Source of the DNA: Pseudomonadota bacterium
GTDB taxonomy: Bacteria; Pseudomonadota; Alphaproteobacteria; Rhodospirillales; 2-02-FULL-58-16
Length of the DNA stretch: 13,207 bases
Assembly: GCA_022560215.1 (NCBI GenBank)
Contig: JADFTO010000049.1
Coordinates: 1 to 13,207 of the forward strand
Direction: 5' to 3'
A program made the position numbers and the translations under genes. How positions within the stretch are numbered: position 1 is the first letter of the stretch; each line of letters opens with the position of its first letter. This document shows, in pieces, positions 1 through 5,768 of the stretch. Under the pieces are notes generated by a model. It made no database searches. It saw only the letters and a program-made list of their open reading frames with translations, and was not told the origin of the DNA.

Positions 1-514
1 ATTCCGCCATGTTGAGCCAACTGCCGTGTTTGGGCGTATAGTGCCACTCGAACCGCTCGGCGATGCGCCATGCTTCGGTGGGCGGGAAAGCCTGATAAAG
101 CGACGCCTTGACATGGGTGTTGAGGTTATCCTGCACGAGGGTGATTTTTTCGGCTTTCAGGAAGTGGGTTTCGGCCAGGTCTTTCAGAACATGCGCGTAA
201 TCGATGGCGGTGCGCCGCTCGGTGACTTTGACATGCCGCCAGCCTTCAAGCGGCGCGAACAGCATGAACAGATTGGCCGTGCCGTTGCGCCGGTATTCGT
301 AATCGACGCGCGCCGGCCGGCCTGGCCCCATTGGCAGCGGCACACGCGTTTCGGCCAAAAGCTGCTTGCTGGTTTCGTCGAGACAAACCAACGGGTGGGA
401 TGGATCGTGCGGGCGCGTATAGACCGCCAGCACATCCTCCATCGCCGCCACAAAAGCAGCACTGGCCTTGGGCGGTATGACCCACTGCTTTTTCAGATGG
501 GGCTTGAGCGCATT
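1..514 (-). CDS. IS630-family transposase, C-terminal DDE frame (partial, entered by -1 frameshift)
   Basis: After slipping back one base in the A8 run, translation continues NALKPHLKKQWVIPPKASAA and runs open to the window edge (171 codons). This carries the DDE catalytic domain: the first Asp in VCLDETSKQ (residue 194 of the fused product), the second in LVQDNLNTH (277), and the Glu in HGSWLNMAE (319). The missing tail can be read from the right copy: about 59 further residues ending LKSLYPVI. The fused product would be about 378 aa, somewhat longer than the roughly 340-350 aa of many family members. There is no good start codon with a ribosome-binding site for this frame alone, which favours a frameshifted product. 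A simple disabling frameshift mutation is the alternative. Confidence 0.85.
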
Positions 515-957
515 TTTTTTAATGTCCGCCCGACGGTGTTGAAATGAACGGAATCGACGATCTCGAGTTCCACCACCTTTTCCGCCAAAAGCCGTAGCGT
601 CCATCGCTGGCGCCCTCGCGGTGGCTTGGAGCACGCCAGCGCCGTCAGTTGCGCTTGCTTTTCACCGTCGAAAATCGGTTGGATCGGCGGCGTCTTGCGC
701 TGCTTGCGAGTGAGAACGGCGTCAAATCCCTCCTCGGCCAACCGGCGGCGCACCTGATAGACCATGCCGGTATTGGTCTCCAACGCGTCGGCAATCCGCT
801 CATCCGCCCAACCTTCGCCCCTGGGACCCGCATCCGCCTTCAATAAAATCCGTGCCTTCAACAGGGTGCGCGCCGCCGCCTTGCCCTTGTTGATCAGGTT
901 CTTAAGATGGTCCCGTTCTTCCGCCGTCAGATCGACAACATATCGCTTCCTTGACAT
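493..957 (-). CDS. IS630-family transposase, N-terminal frame (DNA-binding part)
   Basis: This is the first reading frame of the transposase, about 154 aa, with a helix-turn-helix region around residues 20-85 (including GWADERIADALETNTGMVYQ) typical of the IS630 N-terminal domain. Two ATG codons lie in tandem at 960-958 and 957-955. The second is preferred because the GGAGG ribosome-binding site (967-963) is then 5 nt away instead of 2. The frame runs into TGA at 495-493 shortly after an A8 run (520-513 on this strand). The family's usual sequence continues in the -1 frame from that run, so full-length transposase probably needs ribosomal slippage. Alone, this frame would give only the DNA-binding part. 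Confidence 0.85.
   Translation of the reverse strand: MSRKRYVVDLTAEERDHLKNLINKGKAAARTLLKARILLKADAGPRGEGWADERIADALETNTGMVYQVRRRLAEEGFDAVLTRKQRKTPPIQPIFDGEKQAQLTALACSKPPRGRQRWTLRLLAEKVVELEIVDSVHFNTVGRTLKKMRSSPI
513..520 (-). promoter_or_regulatory. A8 slippery run, candidate -1 programmed frameshift site
   Basis: In the zero frame the codons are TTA AAA AAA ATG, which contains the classical A_AAA_AAA heptamer (520-514). Slipping back one base gives AAA AAA AAT GCG, which continues exactly into the conserved DDE frame, while the zero frame stops 6 codons after the slip site. Several IS families, including many IS630 elements, use this kind of slippage. No downstream stimulatory structure was tested. 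Confidence 0.6.
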
Positions 958-963
958 CATCGC

Positions 964-993
964 CTCCGTCCTTGAAAATATCCCAAGACGGAG
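964..993 (-). promoter_or_regulatory. Inverted repeat covering the transposase ribosome-binding site
   Basis: On the plus strand CTCCGTC (964-970) is matched by GACGGAG (987-993). The stem extends inward as CTTG/CAAG with one bulged C, leaving a 9-nt loop. In the transposase mRNA the 3' arm contains GGACGGAG, so the GGAGG Shine-Dalgarno is largely paired. The arms end only a few bases from the start codons. Such a stem would form only in transcripts that start upstream of the element. It has no U-tract, so it is not a standard terminator. Confidence 0.5.
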
Positions 994-1004
994 TGAATCA
1001 TCAA
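975..1004 (-). promoter_or_regulatory. Candidate transposase promoter
   Basis: On the minus strand TTGATG (1004-999) and TATTTT (980-975) are separated by 18 bp, each matching 4 of 6 bases of the sigma-70 consensus. Transcription would begin near 969-968, just before the ribosome-binding site, so this transcript would lack the 5' arm of the inverted repeat. This is consensus matching by eye only. Confidence 0.35.
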
Positions 1005-1011
1005 AACCTTA

Positions 1012-1033
1012 CGATTTGGTTGATACAGGCCAC
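1012..1033. repeat. Terminal inverted repeat of left IS (upstream end of transposase)
   Basis: Read inward on the minus strand, the 22 bases start GTGGCCTGTATCAACCAAAT. They match the end of the right copy at 12644-12665 (GGGGTCTGAATCACTCAAAT) at 16 of 22 positions, with blocks CTG, ATCA and CAAATC shared. Since one is the transposase-upstream end and the other the downstream end, the match is the left/right inverted-repeat pair of one element type. Confidence 0.8.
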
Positions 1034-2082
1034 TAGCGGCCGCCCTGGCCCTTTTCAATCGATGCCGGCCAGCATGGGTTCTGGTCCTCGATCTCCTGGA
1101 TGTTATCGATTCCCTGCTTCATGTCGGACATGATGAATTCGGCCCGGCGTACAGGCCCGCCCGATCCCTTTTTCGGGAACAGCCGTTCCCAGGCCTTCAA
1201 CTTGACGCTGAGCGCGCAAAGGACGCCCCCGATGGTGGTGTGATAGCTCCGGATCATGGTTTCCACCTTGCGGAAGCGCTCGGCGGTGAGGTCCTTCCAC
1301 ATGTCCCTGGTGTTCAGATCGAAGCTCTCGAAGCGTCCTTTGATGCCGGCCATGCGCCCGTTGATGGTGGACCGCATCTTGGTGCAGGTCTCCATCAGGT
1401 GTCGGTCGCCCTTGAGCTGGAAGTTGGACTGGATATCGTCCACCGAGCGCAGGAAATCGTCGACGGTGGGTCTCATGTCGTCCAGGCATTGGCGGTAGTA
1501 GGCCAGGGACAGGAAGATGTCGGCGTAGTCCTCCAGGAACGTGGGCACCTGCTCCAGCCCGATCTCCAGCTTGTCCGCCATGATCTTGAGTTTCTCGCGG
1601 GCCTTTTCCACGTCCGGGTTCTTGAACAGGGCGACCACGTCCCGGAACTCCCGGAGGGTCCTGTCCTCGTCGCCGTAGATCTGCACGATCAGGGGATTGG
1701 TGAACTCCTTCATGTAGCCGGTGAGCTCCTGGTTCTTGCTCTCCGAAAGCCTGAGGTCTTCGTGGTTCTCGATCTCGATGCCGTGGGCGCGAAGGAGGAT
1801 GCGGAGGCTGTAGACGTCGTAGCTGTTGAGCCCCCCCAGCTTGTCGAGAACGACCATGTCGGGGTGGGTGCGGTTCCATCCGAACTCCATGCCCACCGCG
1901 TTTATGTCCAGTTGCCCGCTGCCCGTCTTTTCCCCCCTGAAGAATTCGACGACGCTCTCCAGCCTGGCGTTCTTGATCAGGCGCGCCCGTCTCAGCGACG
2001 GCGTCTGGAAGGGGATGATCGACAGCGGCAGGATGTGAAGGGCATCCCTGTCGAAATCATCAATCAGGCGTTCTTGCGCCAT
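1033..2082 (-). CDS. Unrecognised 349-aa helical protein
   Basis: I do not recognise the family. The protein is soluble-looking, with no signal peptide and no convincing membrane segment. Residues 1-110 are mixed, with LPLSIIPFQTPSLRRARLI near the N-terminus. From about 110 to 330 it is rich in charged and leucine residues and predicted mostly helical, with segments such as EKAREKLKIMADKLEIGLEQ. Codon use matches its neighbours, and the same region has only poorer shadow frames on the other strand, so it is probably real. The start ATG has only a weak ribosome-binding site (AAGATGAG). The stop TAG is made of the IS target TA plus the first base of the inserted IS. If the insertion was at CTAG the native stop was TAG too, so the protein is probably complete. 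A link to the c-di-GMP genes cannot be claimed. Confidence 0.75.
   Translation of the reverse strand: MAQERLIDDFDRDALHILPLSIIPFQTPSLRRARLIKNARLESVVEFFRGEKTGSGQLDINAVGMEFGWNRTHPDMVVLDKLGGLNSYDVYSLRILLRAHGIEIENHEDLRLSESKNQELTGYMKEFTNPLIVQIYGDEDRTLREFRDVVALFKNPDVEKAREKLKIMADKLEIGLEQVPTFLEDYADIFLSLAYYRQCLDDMRPTVDDFLRSVDDIQSNFQLKGDRHLMETCTKMRSTINGRMAGIKGRFESFDLNTRDMWKDLTAERFRKVETMIRSYHTTIGGVLCALSVKLKAWERLFPKKGSGGPVRRAEFIMSDMKQGIDNIQEIEDQNPCWPASIEKGQGGR
1034..1035. other. TA target-site duplication next to the left IS
   Basis: TA lies immediately outside the inverted repeat and is followed by G1036, fitting the right half of a CTAG target (IS630 itself is known to prefer CTAG and duplicate TA). 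On the minus strand this TA plus the outermost base of the IS forms the TAG stop codon of the 349-aa gene. Confidence 0.7.
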
Positions 2083-2261
2083 GGCTCATCTTAATGGGGG
2101 CGCGGGGACGGAGGCCGCCCCCCCCCCGGCGGCCCGACTGAAAAGCATAGCACGAAGCCCGGGTCCCGTGTGATAGCGGATTCCCTTTCGGCAAAAGGGC
2201 CGTTTAATATCAAGCGTCGATAACATTGAAGGTTGGCATGAGTCCCGGCTAAAACAGGGCC
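2083..2261. other. Divergent intergenic region with C10 tract and small hairpins
   Basis: The gap separates the divergent 349-aa gene and truA, so it must hold both promoters, but no clear -35/-10 pair stands out. It contains GGCCGCC (2113-2119) and GGCGGCC (2128-2134), a perfect 7-bp stem around a cytosine run of ten (2118-2127). A second small stem is CCCTTT (2183-2188) with AAAGGG (2194-2199). No small gene is supported here. Confidence 0.5.
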
Positions 2262-2999
2262 ATGCCCCGCTACAAGCTCACCATCGAGTACGACGGCAGC
2301 GGCTTCGTCGGCTGGCAGCGCCAGGACAACGGCGTCTCCGTGCAGCAGGCGCTGGAGGAAGCCATTGCCGGATTCTGCGGCGAGACCGTGACCGCTTATG
2401 CCGCCGGGCGGACGGATTCCGGCGTCCATGCGCTGGGCCAGGTGGTCCATATCGACCTCGATGGCGACCCCGGGCCCGATACCGTCCGCGACGCGCTTAA
2501 TTTCCATCTCAAGCCGGCCCCCGTGGCCGTGCTCGCGGCCGAGGCGGCGGACGGGGACTTCCACGCCCGCACCAGCGCCACCGAACGGGTCTACCTCTAC
2601 CGCATCGCCAACCGCCGGGCGCCGCTGGCGGTGGACCGGGACAGGGCCTGGTGGGTGCCCACGCCCCTGGACCCGGACGCCATGGCGGATGCGGCGCGGA
2701 CATTGCTTGGCCGGCATGACTTCACGACCTTCCGGGCCGCCGGCTGCCAGGCCGCTTCCCCGGTCAAGACCCTGAAGGCGCTGGACGTGGCGGGCGACGG
2801 GGACGAGATCCGCGTCACCGCCCGGGCCCGGTCCTTCCTCTACCGCCAGGTGCGCAACATGGTGGGCACCCTGCGGCTGGTGGGCGAGGGCAAGTGGACG
2901 CCCGGCGACATGGCCGCCGCGCTTGCCGCCCGCGACCGTTCGGCGGGCGGCCCCACGGCGCCCGCCCATGGCCTCTATCTTTTGGAAGTGGTGTATTAA
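2262..2999 (+). CDS. truA: tRNA pseudouridine(38-40) synthase TruA
   Basis: TruA converts uridines 38-40 in the anticodon arm of many tRNAs to pseudouridine in the cytoplasm. The 245-aa product has the usual length for the short form of the family. The N-terminus YKLTIEYDGSGFVGWQRQ, the catalytic motif AGRTDSGVHA with Asp52 as the nucleophile, the FHARTSATERVYLYRI block (residues 100-115) and the C-terminal FLYRQVRNMVG block (192-202) are all intact. The start ATG is preceded by a modest CAGGG. The gene is alone on the plus strand and converges on the dap operon. In related genomes truA often follows def and fmt, but those genes are not visible here. Confidence 0.97.
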   Translation: MPRYKLTIEYDGSGFVGWQRQDNGVSVQQALEEAIAGFCGETVTAYAAGRTDSGVHALGQVVHIDLDGDPGPDTVRDALNFHLKPAPVAVLAAEAADGDFHARTSATERVYLYRIANRRAPLAVDRDRAWWVPTPLDPDAMADAARTLLGRHDFTTFRAAGCQAASPVKTLKALDVAGDGDEIRVTARARSFLYRQVRNMVGTLRLVGEGKWTPGDMAAALAARDRSAGGPTAPAHGLYLLEVVY

Positions 3000-3000
3000 A

Positions 3001-3044
3001 GCAAATCCCGAGCGGATCGATCCGATCCGCGACGACGTATTTGC
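3001..3044. terminator. Palindromic hairpin after truA, possible bidirectional terminator
   Basis: GCGGATCG (3012-3019) and CGATCCGC (3023-3030) form a perfect 8-bp stem with a 3-nt loop, enclosed by a second matching pair GCAAAT (3001-3006) and ATTTGC (3039-3044). It starts two bases after the truA stop codon and faces the convergent membrane-protein gene. There is no clear U-tract on either strand, so its role as a terminator is inferred from position. Confidence 0.4.
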
Positions 3045-3066
3045 GAAAAAACAACAAGATAGAGAT

Positions 3067-3086
3067 TTTTCCACTTACGTGGAAAA
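3067..3086. terminator. Second palindrome between the convergent genes
   Basis: TTTTCCAC (3067-3074) and GTGGAAAA (3079-3086) form a perfect 8-bp stem with loop TTAC in an AT-rich patch, unlike the surrounding DNA. It lies 20 bp beyond the stop of the minus-strand membrane-protein gene. A run of T does not follow the stem on either strand, so the termination role is uncertain and a protein-binding site is possible. Confidence 0.35.
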
Positions 3087-3105
3087 TGCTCCCCGCCCCG
3101 CCCCC

Positions 3106-3672
3106 TCACAGCATGCCGTCGGCGACCGAGGTGATGAAGATGCTTAATCCTAAGTCCAGGGCCACGATCCCGGCGGCGGCCGCGGCGGACACCTCCAGCG
3201 CCGTCTTGGTGATGAACCAGGTGTAGCCCAGGATCAGGAGCAGCGCCAGCATCCCCAGCCCGTTGGCCGCGTTCACCGTGAGCACGCCCGTCATCCCCAT
3301 CATGGGGATGGGCAGGTAGAGGGCGTTCTGCAGCACCGCCGCCCAGTTGTAGGCGACGATGAAGCCGATGAGGCGTTTCTCCCGGCCGAGCATCCGGACC
3401 ACCGTCAACATGGCCACGGGGAAGGCCAGCCAGGCGATGACGTAGACGATGGCCTCGATGGCGGCGTATCTGAGCGGGCTTGCCGTCACCATCCCGTCCG
3501 CGTAGCGCAGCGCCAGAAGCAGGGCGAAGAACGGGGCCACGAAGGCGGCGGCGTAGAAGGAGCGCCAGAACCCTTCCAGGCTGGCGTCGAAATAGGCCAT
3601 GCCGCCGGCGTCCAGGCGGGCCAGCCTGTAGGCGCCGTAAAGGGAGTAGGCCGCTTCCCTGGCGCTCAGCAT
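3106..3672 (-). CDS. Small multi-pass inner-membrane protein of unknown function
   Basis: The 188-aa product has about five hydrophobic segments (roughly residues 37-57, 70-94, 101-121, 125-152 and 165-182), so it is an integral membrane protein. The arrangement is reminiscent of Yip1-like small membrane proteins, but I cannot confirm the family. The ATG at 3672 is chosen because it overlaps the dapE stop (ATGCTGA, 7-nt overlap), a typical translational coupling junction. The frame stays open upstream to 3807, but that part is the antisense-like shifted reading of dapE and gives an arginine-rich nonsense sequence. It is the last gene of the minus-strand operon and converges on truA. Nothing in the sequence links it directly to lysine synthesis beyond its position. 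Confidence 0.85.
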   Translation of the reverse strand: MLSAREAAYSLYGAYRLARLDAGGMAYFDASLEGFWRSFYAAAFVAPFFALLLALRYADGMVTASPLRYAAIEAIVYVIAWLAFPVAMLTVVRMLGREKRLIGFIVAYNWAAVLQNALYLPIPMMGMTGVLTVNAANGLGMLALLLILGYTWFITKTALEVSAAAAAGIVALDLGLSIFITSVADGML

Positions 3673-4832
3673 CGACCGGCGCCGCCGAAAAAGGCGTCGA
3701 GCACCGCCCGGTAGATGTCGGTGAGCGCGTGGATGTCGGCGATGGCCACGTTCTCGTCCACCTTGTGGGCGGTCTCCCCGGTCATGCCGAATTCGGCCAC
3801 CGGGCAATGGTCCTTGATGAAGCGGGCGTCGGACGTGCCCCCGGTCGTGGTCAGCGCCGGCGTCCGCCCGGTGATGCGTTCCACCGCCTCCACCACGATG
3901 GCGCTTAGGCGGCCTGGCGGCGACAGGAAGGCGTCGCCCGTGCTTTCGCAGGCCAGCTCGAAGTCCCCTCCGGCTGCGGCGAATCGCTCCCGGAGCAGCT
4001 TCTCCAGGCTGCCGGCCGTGTGGCTGTCGTTGTAGCGGATGTTGAAGGCGGCCTCGGCCCGGGCCGGGATGATGTTGGTGACCTGGTTGCCCACGTCCAC
4101 CGAGGTGATGGTCGCGGTGGAGGGCTGGAAGTGCTCGGTGCCCGAATCGAGCGGGGTGTCATGGATGGCGGACAGCATCCCCATCAGGTGGGGGATGGGG
4201 TTGTCGGCGAGCTCCGGATAGGCGGAATGGCCCTGGACGCCCTTAACGATCAGGCGGCCGGTGAGGCTGCCGCGGCGGCCGATCTTGACCATCTCCCCCA
4301 GGGTTTCGGGGTTGGTGGGCTCCCCCACCAGGCAGGCGTCGATGGCCTCGCCCCGCTCCGCCAGCCAGGGCAGGACCTTGACGGTGCCGTTGACGGACGG
4401 GCCCTCCTCGTCGCCGGTGATCAGCAGGCTGATGGAGCCGCCGAAGCCGTCCCCGTTGTCGGCCAGGAACCGGCCCGCCGCCGCGACGAAGCAGGCGATG
4501 GCGCATTTCATGTCGACGGTCCCCCGGCCGTGGAGCCTGTCGCCCACCACCTCGGCGGCGAAGGGGTCGTGGGTCCATGCCCCTTCGTCGCCGGGCGGGA
4601 CCACGTCGGTGTGGCCGGCGAAACAGAAATTGGGGGCGTTGCCGCCGATGCGGGCGTAAAGGTTGTCCACCTCAGGCCCGCCGCCTTCGCCAAAGGCCAC
4701 CCGCCGGCAGTCGAAGCCGAGCTCCCTCAGGGGCTCTTCCAGCTGGCCCAGGGCGCCCGCGTCCACGGGCGTGACGCTGGGACAGCGGATCAGGGCCCGG
4801 CTCAACTCGAGGGGGTCGACGGGGGCGGTCAA
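3666..4832 (-). CDS. dapE: Succinyl-diaminopimelate desuccinylase DapE
   Basis: DapE hydrolyses N-succinyl-LL-diaminopimelate to LL-diaminopimelate and succinate, a step of the lysine and peptidoglycan precursor pathway. It is a cytoplasmic di-zinc enzyme of the M20 peptidase group. The expected metal and catalytic residues are present: His74 (AGHTD), bridging Asp107 (GTVDMK), general base Glu142 and Glu143 (GDEEG), Glu171 (VGEPT) and His356 (TAHKVDE). The middle dimerisation domain carries VQGHSAYPE and the C-terminal block TTGGTSDARFI is intact. With a TTG start at 4832-4830 the protein is 388 aa, close to the usual 375-380 with a short N-terminal extension. No ATG or GTG fits the conserved start. 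The TTG overlaps the dapD stop (TTGA), with AAGAGA as ribosome-binding site. A longer open frame extending to 5513 is the shifted reading of dapD. Confidence 0.96.
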   Translation of the reverse strand: MTAPVDPLELSRALIRCPSVTPVDAGALGQLEEPLRELGFDCRRVAFGEGGGPEVDNLYARIGGNAPNFCFAGHTDVVPPGDEGAWTHDPFAAEVVGDRLHGRGTVDMKCAIACFVAAAGRFLADNGDGFGGSISLLITGDEEGPSVNGTVKVLPWLAERGEAIDACLVGEPTNPETLGEMVKIGRRGSLTGRLIVKGVQGHSAYPELADNPIPHLMGMLSAIHDTPLDSGTEHFQPSTATITSVDVGNQVTNIIPARAEAAFNIRYNDSHTAGSLEKLLRERFAAAGGDFELACESTGDAFLSPPGRLSAIVVEAVERITGRTPALTTTGGTSDARFIKDHCPVAEFGMTGETAHKVDENVAIADIHALTDIYRAVLDAFFGGAGRC

Positions 4833-5665
4833 TCTCTTAACAGGTCGTTGATGGAGGTCTTGGAGCGGGTCTTGGCGTCCGCCCGCTTGACGATGACGGC
4901 GCAGTAGAGCCCGGGCCCGGGGGCGCCGTCGGCGAGCGGCTTGCCCGGCAGCGTGCCCGGCACCACCACCGAATAGGCCGGCACCCGGCCGTAGTGGATT
5001 TCGCCGCTGGCGCGGTCGACGATCTTGGTCGAGGCGCCGATATAAACCCCCATGGAGAGCACCGCGCCCCGCTCGACGATGACCCCTTCGGCGACCTCGG
5101 AGCGGGCGCCGATGAAGCAGTTGTCCTCGACGATCACCGGCTCGGCCTGAAGGGGCTCCAGCACGCCGCCGATGCCGACGCCGCCGGAGATGTGGCAGTC
5201 CTTGCCGATCTGCGCGCAACTGCCGATGGTGGCCCAGGTGTCCACCATGGTGCCGCTGTCCACGTAGGCCCCGAGGTTCACGAAACAGGGCATCAGGACC
5301 ACCCCCGGGGCGATGTAGGCCGAGTGCCGCACCACGCAGTCGGGGACGGCGCGGAACCCCGCCTGGCGGAATCGGCTGTCGTCCCAGCCCATGAACTTGG
5401 ACGGCAGCTTGTCGAACCACGAGCTGCCGCCCGGCCCGCCTGCAATGGGGGCCGAGTCGTTGAGCCGGAATGACAACAGCACCGCCTTCTTGAGCCATTG
5501 ATTGACCCGCCATTTACCCGCTTTTTTTTCGGCCACCCGGGCCTGGCCGGTGTCCATGAGGTCCAGGGCCTCTTCCACGGCGTCCCTGACGCGGCCCTTG
5601 GTCTTGGGCCCGATGTCGCCGCGCTTTTCCCAGGCGGCGTCGATGGTTTCCTGCAAAGGGTTCAT
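4829..5665 (-). CDS. dapD: Tetrahydrodipicolinate N-succinyltransferase DapD
   Basis: DapD transfers succinyl from succinyl-CoA to tetrahydrodipicolinate, committing the pathway to the succinylase branch of diaminopimelate synthesis. The product is 278 aa when started at the ATG at 5665 (MNPLQETIDAAWE), which matches the family N-terminus. An in-frame ATG at 5686 would add seven residues (MGASAGT) without family support. The N-terminal helical domain (about 1-100) is followed by a left-handed beta-helix of hexapeptide repeats (about 107-215) with the conserved VDTWATIGSCAQIGKDCHIS and GVGIGGVLEP segments, and a C-terminal tail that ends ISNDLLRD-like (SINDLLRD). It overlaps dapE by 3 nt, implying coupled translation and matched amounts of two pathway enzymes. 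Confidence 0.97.
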   Translation of the reverse strand: MNPLQETIDAAWEKRGDIGPKTKGRVRDAVEEALDLMDTGQARVAEKKAGKWRVNQWLKKAVLLSFRLNDSAPIAGGPGGSSWFDKLPSKFMGWDDSRFRQAGFRAVPDCVVRHSAYIAPGVVLMPCFVNLGAYVDSGTMVDTWATIGSCAQIGKDCHISGGVGIGGVLEPLQAEPVIVEDNCFIGARSEVAEGVIVERGAVLSMGVYIGASTKIVDRASGEIHYGRVPAYSVVVPGTLPGKPLADGAPGPGLYCAVIVKRADAKTRSKTSINDLLRD

Positions 5666-5700
5666 GGTTCCGGCGCTCGCTCCCATCCGGGGGTGGTGAG

Positions 5701-5729
5701 AACATGGGCGACGGACAAGGGCCTGTCAA
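5701..5729 (-). promoter_or_regulatory. Candidate promoter for dapD
   Basis: A perfect TTGACA lies on the minus strand at 5729-5724, followed after 17 bp by CATGTT (5706-5701), which matches only 3 of 6 bases of the -10 consensus. Transcription would start about 30 nt before the dapD start. The gap between the HAD gene and dapD (94 bp) leaves room for an internal promoter, so dapD-dapE may be expressed separately from the upstream gene. Pattern match only. Confidence 0.35.
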
Positions 5730-5730
5730 T

Positions 5731-5768
5731 ATTACCCGGATCAGGCGCCATTACCCGGATCAGGCGCC
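5731..5768. repeat. Perfect 19-bp tandem duplication at the end of the HAD gene
   Basis: ATTACCCGGATCAGGCGCC occurs twice back to back (5731-5749 and 5750-5768). The second copy contains the TGA stop of the minus-strand HAD gene (5762-5760), and the first repeats the same stop and last codon just after it. It looks like a recent slippage-type duplication that left the protein unchanged. Confidence 0.9.

Larger units (their letters stand above)
1..1033 (-). mobile_element. IS630-family insertion sequence, left copy (3' part beyond window)
   Basis: The element carries a transposase on the minus strand and ends at a terminal inverted repeat (1012-1033) that abuts a TA dinucleotide at 1034-1035, as expected for IS630/Tc1-mariner type elements, which duplicate TA. 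The first 371 bases align without gaps to 12837-13207 at about 94% identity (21 mismatches counted by eye), so this is one of at least two diverged copies in the genome. The transposase is in two frames joined at an A8 run. The far end with the other inverted repeat lies outside the window. The element lies directly downstream of, and in the same orientation as, the 349-aa gene that ends at 1033. Confidence 0.93.

Noticed and set aside
1240..2094. A 284-aa plus-strand frame opposite the 349-aa gene
   Set aside because: It is rich in Val, His, Leu and Gly with no domain pattern. The minus-strand frame has balanced composition and ends sensibly at the IS border.
2183..2199. Rho-independent terminator before truA (CCCTTT/AAAGGG stem)
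   Set aside because: It has only a 6-bp stem, no U-tract, and lies between divergent genes where no terminator is needed.
2091..3074. A 327-aa minus-strand frame opposite truA
   Set aside because: It is an antisense shadow of a clearly identified gene with low-complexity composition.
3673..3807. 45-residue N-terminal extension of the small membrane protein
   Set aside because: It is arginine-rich, out of frame within dapE, and has no hydrophobic or conserved pattern. ATG 3672 overlaps the dapE stop.
3666..5513. A 615-aa open frame on the minus strand as one protein
   Set aside because: Its first two fifths are an arginine- and glycine-rich shifted reading of dapD. Only the part from 4832 matches a family (DapE).
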